Under the pieces are notes generated by a model. That model did not search any database. It had not been told where the DNA came from and saw nothing but the letters and a program-made list of their open reading frames with translations. Shown here one piece after another: positions 23,075 through 34,132 of a stretch of 64,000 nucleotides of DNA. The DNA lies in contig NW_022985223.1 of assembly GCF_010093535.1 (NCBI RefSeq), forward strand, positions 124,001-188,000. Direction: 5' to 3'. The DNA is from Lindgomyces ingoldianus (Eukaryota > Ascomycota > Dothideomycetes > Pleosporales > Lindgomycetaceae). A program made the translations under genes and the position numbers. The stretch's first letter is position 1, and each line of letters starts with the position of its first letter.

Positions 23075-24149
23075 TCTTGGTGCAGTTGCAGCTTGAGGGA
23101 GGTTGATGGGATTTTAATGACGGCGATGGCCATGATACCCTGGGCTGGTTTGTTTTCACCTTTTGACCGACGGACGGACAGGCGAATTAATTGAATTTCA
23201 GTGTAGGTGGTTTTGTGATTTGATATATTGACATAGCATAGACGTGCGACCAGGCCTGGGCATGTATGGCGTTATCTTGTTCTGTTCTAGTTTTGGACTT
23301 TTTGGACTCCGCAGTGTAGAGGCTTTGTTATTTTGTCACTACACTTTGTTATCACATACCGTGCGCCATAACCCCAGTTGATTTGATCTCTTAACATTCC
23401 TGCTAGAATTAAAAGGAAGTTGTGAAGTTTCTGGTTTCTGGTTTCTATTGCAAGTCAGATTTGATCCTTGTTATTTGTAATGGAAGCTGTTCTGGCACCA
23501 TCCGCAACAACCGAAATAGATGGCATCGAATTGTGGACCATCCCCAATCTTCCGTTCCTCCTTCTCTCCCCCTTGTCTATCTCTACATCAAATAACCTAC
23601 TAAAACTCCTTCTCCTCCTAACATCCTATCTGCCTCCGTCTACTTCGAACAACTCCCAGCCCTCTTCTTGGGAAACAACCTCTTTGCTCTATTAAACTGC
23701 TTCTTTGGCTTTGCCTCAAGTGATTTGGGGGTGAGCGGTGAGAGAAGAACATGCCGGTTTGGATTGTACCAGTGGGTGAGTTGGGGAGGTTGGAAGGGTT
23801 GGTTGGGGCAGAAGTCGGGGTAAGGATGCAGATGAAGCTGCTGTGACAGTCGCGTGGAAAGCACCGGTGACTAGGTAGACGGGGTACCCAAGTAGGGAGG
23901 AAGTTTTGGTGGTGGGGAGAGGTGAGAAATAGGAGTGGCGTCTAAGAGTGCTCGAGGGTTGTTGGATATTTTCTCGTGGGAAAGGAAAGGTTAGAAGTCG
24001 TAGAATTAGCCCCCTTGAAAGAATGTTCGCATAAGCCTACCCACCTAACTAGCTAACTTCTCAGCCCTTCTCGCTCGACATTCACTAACGTGACAACATA
24101 AGCCGAACTCAGAGACAAAACTGCTTCTTAGAACATCACCTACTATGCA
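23075..24149. other. Intergenic
   Basis: PPN1 3' UTR followed by sequence without a clear gene. A plus-strand stretch at 23560-23720 can be read across two frames as a remnant of a fungal domain (…SVYFEQLPALFLGNNLFALL), but this is too weak to call. Confidence 0.35.
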
Positions 24150-24960
24150 GGTCCCACACCACTTCCTGCAGAACTCCGGACACTCGAAGCGATCAAAGCT
24201 AATGGCCGCTTACCGGCAAATTCCAAAAGTGCAAGATCGTTGGCGTTAAGGAGCACTTCGTCAGGTATGGAGTACAAGCTGATCTCCTCGAGGCCGAAAT
24301 CATGCTCTTCTTCCAAGGACCAATATCACTGCTAGTACCTTGCGTCTATGCTCTCTTCTAAGACTACAATGCGACGATCGCTAGAGTGGTCAACTGTCAT
24401 GATGGAATACGTCTAAGTCAAATTTCTCGAAACGGAATGGTCAAAGATGGGTGAGAGTACAAAAGAGACAGCTATAGCAAACCCCATATTGATTTTCAGG
24501 AGATGTGGAATCGAGAGTCTTCAGTTGGTTACTGGAGCCTTGGACATCGCTGCTTACCGGAAAGTCTCTTTCGTGCTGGCGGTCCCTCAAAGTTGTTCAA
24601 TGGGCCATTCGAAAAGAGTGCAAGGTTAATAGCGCCATGATTTCACAGTACCTCGAGCTGAATGGCCCGACGCTCAAAGCCGAATTCTACTCGACGAAAT
24701 TCCACGTTGCCTTCCAAGGTCATTCCCCAGTTTTCTCTCACCGAGACTGCTAGATAGTATCCGAGTTACTGGGAAATGTCAGGGTAGTATGTTGCTGCGG
24801 AGCGTGGAAGAACGGCTTATTCCTCTGAGCAGATTGGACACTGGTTCCAATGGTGATGGAGCTTGCCTAGATCGAGAGACTTCTGGGAGATGTTTGTTAT
24901 TGAAATGACACCGGCGACGCTATGACATGGCCGTGCACCTGGAGGCCTACATATAAGTGG
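24150..24960 (+). pseudogene. APH-like phosphotransferase pseudogene
   Basis: Broken copy of the fungal aminoglycoside phosphotransferase (APH/choline kinase-like) family. Reading the plus strand with frame changes gives the family order: LPAELRTLEAIKANG; then KIVGVKEHFVRYGVQADLL and EIMLFFQ, VPCVYALF; then, after several stops, the catalytic-loop remnant VFSHRD near 24735. Stops interrupt each segment (TAA after YALF, TAG after SHRD) and at least two frame changes are needed, so no intact product is possible. The parent function in fungi is mostly unknown. It sits in a gene-poor stretch next to a second damaged gene. Confidence 0.6.
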
Positions 24961-25433
24961 AGTCGAATCTATGGCTTCCTTTCCCTGCTTGTCTCGCTGA
25001 CTCAGTCCCCCAGATCTCGTATGATTCGGGAAAAACTGGATAGTAGAGTGCAGCCATGGGTTTCACGTCTCAGTAATATCGGACCGCAGTTCAATGATAA
25101 AATACTTGAAATCCTGGTAACAATTCAACTGAATGCAGTTTAATGCGATGATGCTACATATGTAGCCATTGAACTCCGAGGGAGCTATTCGGTTTGGTGT
25201 TCACCCGTTGTACTTACATAGCGACACACTTGAATATTTCTCCTTTTTAAGGTCATTAGCTTTCCGCGGCATCGCACAGTAGCCGCTGCCTTAAAAATGC
25301 CCACGAGATTCAGTGAACCAATTCCTAGAAAAGGAGAACCCTAGAAGACTCAATATCACCAACTCCCATTTCCCTTTTCATAATCCCTCAGTCTTCTTAA
25401 AACAGCATTCCCATTTCGATACCCACCGCAAGA

Positions 25434-25858
25434 ATGCCTACTTACCTCGTTTGTCTCATCGCCGACCTCGGCTCCTCGTGGAACCATCACTGTACATTCG
25501 TTTCCATCCATTCCGACGACTCAGACTATATATTTCAAATCTCAGGACATATCCAAAGTGGTATGGCATTCGGCTACAAAGCCGCTTCTGTATCGGAAGC
25601 TTGGCCTTCATTTATCTCTAAAGAGTACTATAGCACTGTTTCCGTGGCGAATTATTCTCAAACCCAGGAGGTAGTTGAGACTTATAACCGCCAAAGAAGC
25701 AACTTGACGGTCCGTGGAGGCTGTTCCTTGAGAAGAGGCTTAGGAGGTGTCAAGAATCAACGAAGGAGGCTGCTGAGGTGATGAAGGAGGGGGGTATTTT
25801 AGAGAATTGGTGGGAGGAGGGGTTTGAATGGAGAGAGGGAAATGATTGCTTAGTTTGA
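25434..25858 (+). pseudogene. Small fungal gene with an apparent frameshift
   Basis: The ATG at 25434 opens a frame (MPTYLVCLIADLGSSWNHHC...) that stops at 25781. From about 25690 a different frame carries a much more protein-like C-terminus: PPKKQLDGPWRLFLEKRLRR, then CQESTKEAAEVMKEGGI, ending at 25858. I recall a family of short fungal proteins of unknown function with the same plan (β-rich N-terminus, then a C-(Q)-E-W/S-T-K-E-A helix). The two halves are out of phase by one base. A 59 nt intron (GTTTCC...CCAAAG) could bridge them in phase but would delete a conserved-looking stretch, so a frameshift is more likely. Function unknown. Confidence 0.45.
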
Positions 25859-26227
25859 GGGGTTTTCGGTTTGACATGCGCGTACGGGCCTTTTTAGGCA
25901 TGCCTTTCTGTATCGAAGACTTCTATAAAGCCGTTCAGCAAAGATGGAGGAATCCCCAGTAAACCTATCCTCGTTGCCGCCATTACCTACTCCATTTTTA
26001 GCACACATGAGAAAACACGTCGAAGCACCAGCCAAAGACAACAAGACAAGATCTTTAGGCAACCTAATGGATGTTACCTGAATTCTAGAACATATCTAGT
26101 CTTGTTCACTAATCCACTTGATTACCCTTCACATGTGACAGTACGTCGATTTCAAGCTAGTCTGATACCACCACTTCATCTGCGCCCGCTTCATGAAGAT
26201 GCCCCAACTCCATGAGATCGCCAATAA
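25859..26227. other. Intergenic
   Basis: Between the frameshifted gene and the 3' end of the CorA-like gene. Nothing recognised. Confidence 0.4.
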
Positions 26228-29200
26228 CTAGGCCTTTGAAGTTTCTACCCCTTTCTTTGTGGGTCTCAATCTCGGCATGCCCCACCTCTGGTTGCGATCC
26301 TCAGCTTCCAGATTGAGACCTCCAGACATGTGCGTATCGTCCCGTGCGGTGCTACTGCCACTCGAGGGGCTCGACACCGTTCCGAGGTGTTTCTGCTGCC
26401 ATTTCAAGTTTTTGGTGTAGAGCTGCCAGATTCTGTCCATGGCTTTTGAGAACGAATTCATGACAGGGTTGATAGCGAAGGCGAGGAGAAGTGATAGGAT
26501 TAAGACTGCGACAGTTACGGGGACTAGGGCATCAATTATTAGTTTGAAGGACGACCAGAGGTAGTATGTGCATGCTGCGAAGAAAAGAACTTACACATAA
26601 TCCTCCAGATATGACTTAAAGGTCGACCTTGTGTACCGTTGATCTCTGAAGCATTCATGCTGAATATCGCTGCAACAAACCCAAGTGGTGACTTCGTAAT
26701 CTATTAGCGCTTGGGAGCCGTATCGGTTAGAACACACATACAAAGAAAATGGTCACAATGGTGAACACCAGAATCGTGAGACCTTGCTGAGCAGTGTCAT
26801 CCGTTTGCTTAACGCTCGCTTGTTTCTGCTTGAGATCCAGTAGGTCGCGCAGCTATTTTAATCAGTAATTGTCGAAATAACATTATAAAAGGTAGGAGTC
26901 AAACCGCGCTATAAACCCGATTTGCGTCATTTTGGAGTTGTGTGATCTTATCCAGTCGCTCTGAAACCCTCCCTTGAACATATATCAAATCCAAAGTCTG
27001 ATCATCCATAGTATATAGGTCATCATTGTTGGTAGGATTCCGGTTCTTCAAGATATCCTTTTGCTGCTCGAAAACCCGGGCCATTGAATTGAGCTCGTCC
27101 AAGATATCCTTAATCTCTTTGACATATTCCGTTTCCTCCGAAATATCAACGAGGCTCTTCTGTTTTCTTGACACGGTGGTATCTTCTTCATATCTTGGTG
27201 TTGCAGAATGTTCGAGCGTCCTGCCCTCCTGATCTGGCAAGGACTGACCTTCGGGATGCAATGAATCTTCAGAACGGTACCAGAATTTATCGACTGCCGT
27301 CTTTTTACAATTCGGGCAGGTTTGATGGTGCTCCACACGCTTTCGCAATTCCTTGTCGGATGGGTTGTTCGGGAGTTGATACTTCTTTCGATTAGACGGA
27401 CGTCTAGAGTCCTCGCAGAAGTCATTGAAAGCCTGCGCCTGGTTGAATGCCTGTCATGGTGGTGAGATACACGTTTTAAAAGTAGGAGGGGCTGCAGAGC
27501 CCGGCTCTTAATGTGTTAAAGATCGAGGAGTTAGTAGGACAGAAGATAGAGATATAAGTAAATTGAGCGAGGAAATGATGAAAATCAAGGATATAAAAAG
27601 TGATCAGACCCACCAACCGCGCGATTGAGATCGCAAAAACATCGAGAAAGTCTAGCAAGTCGTCCTCTTCGCTAGCTTCAGGGAAGAAGACCCCAGAACA
27701 CTTGTCCATGACCAGACAGGCAAATTTCTGTGCCGTATCAATGTCTTTGTGATCACCCTGAATGGCGCTCAGAATCCGCTCTCGCACGTCTGTCTTATCA
27801 GGAGCCGCAGTAAACACTGAATTCGGTTCTGGCGTGCTATGTTTTGACTCGTCCCGAGTCGGCTTATTGAAATCCCGATAAAACTCCTCGGCGAGTTTCG
27901 TTGGATTGGTTGGAGTAAGTGGAGGAACGAAACCACGTGCTCTTAGTGGAAGGGATGCTGCTGATAGGGTTGTTGCAGTAGTTGCAGTAGTTGCAGTGGC
28001 CACAGTAGGTCCAGTTTCTACAGTTGTAGCAGTTGTTGCAGTTGTTGGCGAGGCTAATTCGCTGTCAATTCGCGATCGTTGGGGAAAGGCGGTCACAATT
28101 GTCCCTAGGGATTGTTGGTATTTCAAAATAGCTCGTCTAAGACATGGAGCAAAAAGGGGAATCTTACTATCGTCGATCACCCACAGCCAAAGTTGGTCTA
28201 CCATGATCAACATCGGATCATACAATTCGAGTTCGTCATAAGTGTGCCGATAAAGGACCTGATCAACATCCCGTTTCCGGATTTCGTGATCTTCAAGAGT
28301 GTAATAGTACGATCTATCTAGGGTTCGCCGGAGATGTAGCGGTTGGAGTAGCAATGGACTGTTGTCCTCGATTCTACCGCCTTTCACTCGAAACTCTCCT
28401 CCACGATAGTCGAGGTATTTTCGAATTAAGTTCGATTCCGCATTACCAGGTGCTTGTATAGCTGCTCGCTTGCCACTTGGGTCGGTAGGTGCTTTGCCAC
28501 TTGTGCTGGGAGGTGCTGCAACATCTCCTCGTCTGAATTTTTGCATCTGGTACATTGCCATTTGGCGCTTCCATTTGGCTGTGGTATATGGACTTAAAAT
28601 TTCCGCTGACGGTTGGCTACGCCTCTCGAGATCAATCTCCTCAACGGCAGCGTCTATACTCTGGAGCCTTCTGCGATATGCAGAGAAGTTTTCCCAATGA
28701 AGATACGGCATCTGATTATGTTAGCAGTGCAGTGAGTGCTAGTGCACTCCTCCAACTTTTACATACGAAGACTACCCAGTCAGTAGTAGATACGTTAGCT
28801 AGAGCGAAGTCAGTTTACTCGAGTGATGTCTGCAATGCAATGACTAACATTTGCGTATTTTAGCTAAAAGGGGTTTCATGAATCTTGCGCCAGGGGACCC
28901 TTCAGGGTTGTCATATTGGCGACAAGTCCATCGTTGCGGAGCCAGCAAATACTCCGCAAGAGACCGTTGATTGGCTTCCCACATGTCCTCTGGGTTTTCG
29001 TCTGAGTTGTAAGTGTGCACTTGCCTCTGTTCTGCATAAATCTTTTTCACTAATGTCTAATGATAGTTAATGTGAAAACACTGGACACTGAAGTTGTGCA
29101 ATTACCTCCACCTGTCTCACGTCAGTAAGTTTGAATTCAAATGTCCATACGGAATCAGGGCGTACCCAAACCATGTTGTTGGCAGGTAAATGAATCCAGC

Positions 29201-29764
29201 GGAAGATTGGTATGTCTTGTTCTTTCTTTCCTAGAGGATCTTGGAGAGGGCCAAGTGGTTCGTCGAATAATGTGGGAATACTTTTTCGGATTTTCTCTGG
29301 AGGTTTAGTTCTGCCGAAGAAATTCACCATAGTGGTCTCAATAGTGGTCTCAAAATCGATAAGTGGCTCATTGCGAGGGGCTGTTTGCTGCTGGGCGGGT
29401 ACAGCGATTAGATCTGTGCCGATTGCAGTGATCCTATCTTCGATGCTTTCTTCCCCGAATCTGGGCCTACTTGGGCCTGGCGTAGCTTCAGTATCATATT
29501 CGCTTTGAGCAGGTCTCTTTGACCATAATGCTGCTCTATTTAGTAATAATTGGGGTCTGAGTTCGATCGCAATTCTTGTATAGTACCTGCTGAGGACTGC
29601 GTCGGCTGCGGATTTGCAAAAGTGGTAGTGTGTGGTAGTTCAAATAGGGCGTGATCGGGATCGTCCAAAGCTGGTTCATTTTCTCCCCTCATCTGTTCAA
29701 CGTGATCTCCTCCCCTATCATCTATCTCTGTATGTTTGCGATCGTCGCCACCCGGGTCCGACAT
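26228..29764 (-). CDS. CorA-like membrane protein
   Basis: Large fungal protein with a C-terminal CorA-type Mg2+ channel fold. Nine exons: 29764-29587, 29530-29106, 29056-28849, 28798-28767, 28711-27614, 27450-26905, 26852-26742, 26691-26595, 26523-26228; 996 residues. Exon 4 is 32 nt and supplies VSTTDWVVF, restoring VVFMPYLHWENF across two introns. Introns are about 49-71 nt except 27451-27613 (163 nt). A coiled-coil helix (VKEIKDILDELNSMARVFEQQ) precedes two membrane segments: TILVFTIVTIFFSPLGFVAA and, near the end, PVTVAVLILSLLLAFAI. The CorA loop GMN appears as SMN. A Thr/Ala repeat lies near the middle. Transport activity is inference; many fungal homologues have lost it. The acceptor of intron 1 may be 3 nt earlier. 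Confidence 0.78.
27965..28048 (-). repeat. Thr/Ala-coding short tandem repeat
   Basis: Imperfect repeats of GTTGCAGTA(GTT) on the pl­us strand encode alternating ATT units (TTATTATT, TVATATTATTATT) inside exon 5 of the CorA-like gene. Likely length-variable low-complexity linker. Confidence 0.7.
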
Positions 29765-31658
29765 GAGGCAATAACCATGAAATCCAAAGATATTTAAAGC
29801 CTAGGAAAGCCTGATGTGCCTACGAGGGTGCCTTTTATACTCACTGCTTCTGCGAAAAAATTTCAGCCGATAAGCATGATGACGGAGGCTTGCAGGTGGC
29901 GTTTGCATCTTGCCTTCTGGAGTTGGAGTTCCACCTTCGAGGCATTGGAACTTCCTGTGCAACCTCAAAGTCGGAAGTAATAGTCGGCAATTTCTCCATG
30001 ACATTCGCACCCTCCTGCTTCAGTCGACTTGGATGAGATCGAAACATTGTGTTGTTCTTGCTACCTCGATAAAAGGGTCTTGATTTGCAGGGATGTACGG
30101 GCCCGTACGTAAAAAGCAACCTTTGAAGGAACTTGATCAGCCGCACAAACTATTCCGTTTCAGGAATCGGTCCTGCATTGTCCATTTCAAGGATCAAGCA
30201 CCTTGCAATGGGGTTTCCACAAAGTCACCATCAAGATTCATGACCTAAAGTATCTTTTAGACATATAGGGAACATTGTTCGTCACTAATGTCCCAAGGTC
30301 AGGTACCTCCTTGAGAACTGCCCCGCTCATATGAATAAAGACCCAGCTGCTCTGGAGCTCAACCTCCCCTCACCACCAGAAGCAGAATCAGGTCAAGTAT
30401 CCTGCTCCCTCTTGTATCAAGGCCGCCTATAATCTCAGCTCATTTCAAGCAAATTCGGCAGGTGCTCTGAAGACTTAATGTCTCTCACCTTTATCCTTCG
30501 TAGCGACGGAAGACGCTAGATCCCGAACTAAAGCCCTCTCCGCCGAACAAGGTTGCTGACTCTTCATCAGACACGCAACCAGCGCGCATCGTTTCACGAT
30601 GGAGGTTTTCCGACCCAAACTTTACCGGCAGCTAGGGCTCAGGCACGCCGTTGTGATACGTCACTGCGGAGCGGGTCGGGAAGGAGATGAACAAGCGGCA
30701 GAACAACCTGGAACTGCTCAATGACAGCATATTCCAACCAATACGTTGGCAATGAGTTTGCATTAGTTTGCATTAGCCGGGGAACTTCAGGAGAACTTCC
30801 CGAGCCTAGCTATTTCGAAATCTGGTGGTCACATTACCAGTGACAACACAGATTGCAACTCCGCTAAATGCCACGAACCATTCACAATGTGCAGAATTGA
30901 AGAATTAAAATGGGTGAAGATGGATCATTAATAACCTAACATCATGTGCACGTGGCGATTCATGAACCATGCCAAACGACAAGCAATCACCTGCATCCTA
31001 GACGCAATTATGAACTGATTTCCCACAATTCCAGCTCGGCATCGTCCACGATCGGCACATCTGTATAATATCCCTGTTGCGATCGCATCGAACTCGCGAC
31101 ATCTCTCTCGGTCCCTCAACATCTCGGGTAGGGTCTTACATCAAACGCCCCATATTCCCTGCCTCGCTTCATTCCTCTAAAATTCATCATTTGGTTGCCA
31201 CCATGTCGTCGGAGTTAACGAGCATGCCCCTTCGCAATGTTGCGCACTTCCGCGTCGACTTTCATAGGTTCACAACGAATACTACTAGGGTAATCCTGCT
31301 TACGACCTGTCGTTCTAAATCCTGGATGAACGTTCAGACGGCAGAGCCTATTATCGGGTGGCTGGATGTCTAGTGTTTAAAGTTTGACTGTCCCCTTCTC
31401 ATTCCATTTCCACCTCTCCCTGATCGTTCCTTTTCGTATTTATTCATATGTCTTGCCAATTAAAGCCTTCCACCCTCCATTTTACGGGATACATAACCTA
31501 GGAATCTCTATCATCTCAGAATCGGCCTGCAGTAAACACTAGATTTTCGTTCTACAGCAACCCGGATAGCCACCAAGCGGTACCAAATACTGGCCAACCA
31601 GGCTTCAAAGCGGGCCAGAAAAGATTGACAGAAGGCAGAACATCAGAAGTTTTAAGGC
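29765..31658. other. Divergent intergenic region with a possible uORF
   Basis: 1.9 kb between the CorA-like and RGS-LOV starts. On the minus strand, an open stretch from an ATG near 30047 to 29841 ends at a good donor (GTGAGTAT) and could be an untranslated or upstream exon of the CorA-like gene. On the plus strand, an ATG at 31203 in an excellent context (GCCACCATG) opens a 56-codon frame to 31373, a possible upstream ORF of the RGS-LOV mRNA. No other gene seen. Confidence 0.35.
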
Positions 31659-33865
31659 ATGCACGAGGCAAGCGCAAATAACCTCTCTCACAAAAGAAGC
31701 AGTCCCACATTATCAACCTTTGCGCCCTCCAAAATTCTGCCTGAGACTATCCACTCTTTGGACGAACCAGACTATTTACTCACGGCGCTTCCTCAGAAAG
31801 ATTCAGCGACCGATTTTAGAGGTGATGCGGAGCTAGAGGATATACTTGAGGAAGAACCGAGTACAGTGAGACCTAGAAAGCGTATTTCGATGGATGAATC
31901 GAGCTCCTATGACCTTGCTCCACCGCCTCCTACGCGCTCGAACACTAATGCGGAAGGCCTTGCTGAGAGGCTTTTCTCAGCAGACCATCTGCACCTCATA
32001 CTGAAGGATCAGACGCTTTCCCATCGTTTCACGGTCTTCTTGAACAGGTATCGACCACACTCCGTGCCCGCGCTCGTCCGGTATCTTGAGTCGCAAAAGG
32101 CGCTTACAGCTATCCGTTATGCCAACACCCTCGCCGATTCTATATCGACACGGTCGCGCCAATCGTCGACCTCGAGCGCTGCGGTGGTAGATACCAAGTT
32201 CGAGAATTTTTCGCGTCGATCTATAGACGAGCTTGTCAGCGAGGCTTTGCCGGCCTACATAACATACCGGATGGTAAACGTTGTGACGGAGTGTCTAGTG
32301 AAGGAGATTACCGGTAGCAATACTCCTCTCATGCAGGAGCTGATCCAGGGGTTAGCCGAAGTCTATTGCATGACCGATCCATCATTGCCCGACAATCCTA
32401 TTGTATTTGCTTCTGAAGGTACGTACTTCGTATCACCGATGACAAGTTAATTTTCTTTTGACATGCCTGACTTCTTCAGAATTTTACAACACGACCCAAT
32501 ATGGAAGGGAATATGTGATTGGGAAGAATTGCAGATTCCTCCAAGGACCGAAGACAGATCCAAATGCCGTCGCGAGAATCCACTCTGCATTACAGAATGG
32601 CCAGGAAGTCTGCGAAATCCTCCTCAATTAGTATGACAGATTCCCCAACCCAACTTATTCCTGTCCTGACCAATTTTTATAGTCGCCGAAACGGCCATCC
32701 CTTCCTAAACCTTGTAAGAATGAATAAAGGCCCCTTTGTCGAGTTACTGCTGACTACAGTAGGTTATGATGGCGCCTTTGATGGACCATCGAGGCAATGT
32801 AAAATACTTCATTGGTTGCCAAATCGACATCAGCTGTCTCATCGAAGGAGGTCGCAGTCTTGAATCGTTTAAACTACTCCTTAGCAAAGACCGAGAGCTG
32901 GAAATGAATGAAAAGCCGCTACCAGACCCATTCGATTCCAAACCACCTCTCAAGGCGCTTCGCGACTTCAGCGAACTCCTAAACGACGAGGAAATTGAAG
33001 TAGTGAAGGAGCGCGGGCGAAGAAACTCAATGGAATCGGGTCGCAGCACTCCAACCCGAGCAACAAATGCAAGAAGACTCGTGGGCATGGACGAACCCGT
33101 GGAGCCGCCCAATATCTGGCCTCCGAGCCACTTTGGGGCCTCGGGGAGACTCCCTGGCGTGTACCAAAATGTGAGACTCGCAAAACTTCTTTTGAAGATT
33201 TGGCGCCCCTGCTAAGATTTGGTTCACAGTACTTGCTCGTTCGGCCGTACCCCTCGCTACGAATTATCTTCACCTCTGCTGCTCTGCGTATCCCTGGGCT
33301 GTCACAATCTCGGCTGATGGATCGCATCGGCGGGCCATCTCATATCCGCGACGGCTTGATCGATGCCCTTGCAGCTGGAGTCGGTGTCACGGCCAAAGTC
33401 TCCTGGCTCACCCATTCAACGCACGCCCAGCACTCGCACTCTAACTCCGAGGGCTCGAACGGCACGGACGGATCAGAATTCCTCGAAGGCAGACACCGGT
33501 GGATACACTGCACTCCGCTTATGGGCTCAGACGCTAAAGTCGGGGTTTGGATGGTTGTCATGGTTGAGCAGGAGGCTGTAACTGGGACGCTTAATCATCA
33601 CTCGCCGAGAAATACCCCCCTTTTAGCAGTGAGGGATTTTAGTAGGGATGGCTGGCCGCTTCGGGGAATGGGTGTCTCGGCTGCGAGCGCGAGGTTTACG
33701 AGTGCTAAGTTATATGCAGATTATTTGAGACGCGAAGGTCGGACCGGGAGCTCGGAAGAGAGGAGGAGTATTAGGAGTATTAGGAGTGGGAGGAGTGGGG
33801 AGGAAGATGCCCCGAAAAGAAGTGCTAGTGCTCGGAGGAACCATGGGATAGAGACAATTTTTTAA
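31659..33865 (+). CDS. RGS-LOV protein (G-protein regulator with blue-light domain)
   Basis: Combines a regulator-of-G-protein-signalling-like helical region with a flavin-binding LOV (PAS) domain. Five exons: 31659-32418, 32480-32630, 32683-32713, 32763-33170, 33230-33865; 661 residues. RGS-like region at about 105-240 (LFSADHLHLILKDQTLSHRF...YITYRMVNVVTECL). LOV domain at about 240-330 with the photoactive motif GKNCRFLQG (Cys 271), then NGQEVCEILLNYRRNG and YFIGCQIDI. The C-terminus holds a further PAS-like part (LLVRPYPSLRIIFTSAAL) and a Ser/Arg-rich tail. Introns (61, 52, 49, 59 nt) are placed by phase and restore the LOV sequence. Such RGS-LOV proteins are known from plant-pathogenic ascomycetes; light control of the RGS part is inference. 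Confidence 0.85.
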
Positions 33866-34132
33866 AAGGGTTGAAGGGGGAAACTCAGGAACGAACTCGG
33901 GGACAGATGCCAGACCTCGTTCTTTAACCCCGGTAATGGATTTGGCTAGTAAGTTGCTGTATTTATTTTCCTTTTCGCTCGATACCAGATGGTTGGCAAT
34001 CTAATTTAGTTGTCATTTTCTTCGCACAAGACATTGATAGTAGATAGATAGAGTAAGAAACCAGCTGAGGAAATGGATTTGGGTATTACGTAAATGCCGA
34101 CAGGACCGACCTCGAGAAATCGATGTCTCACT

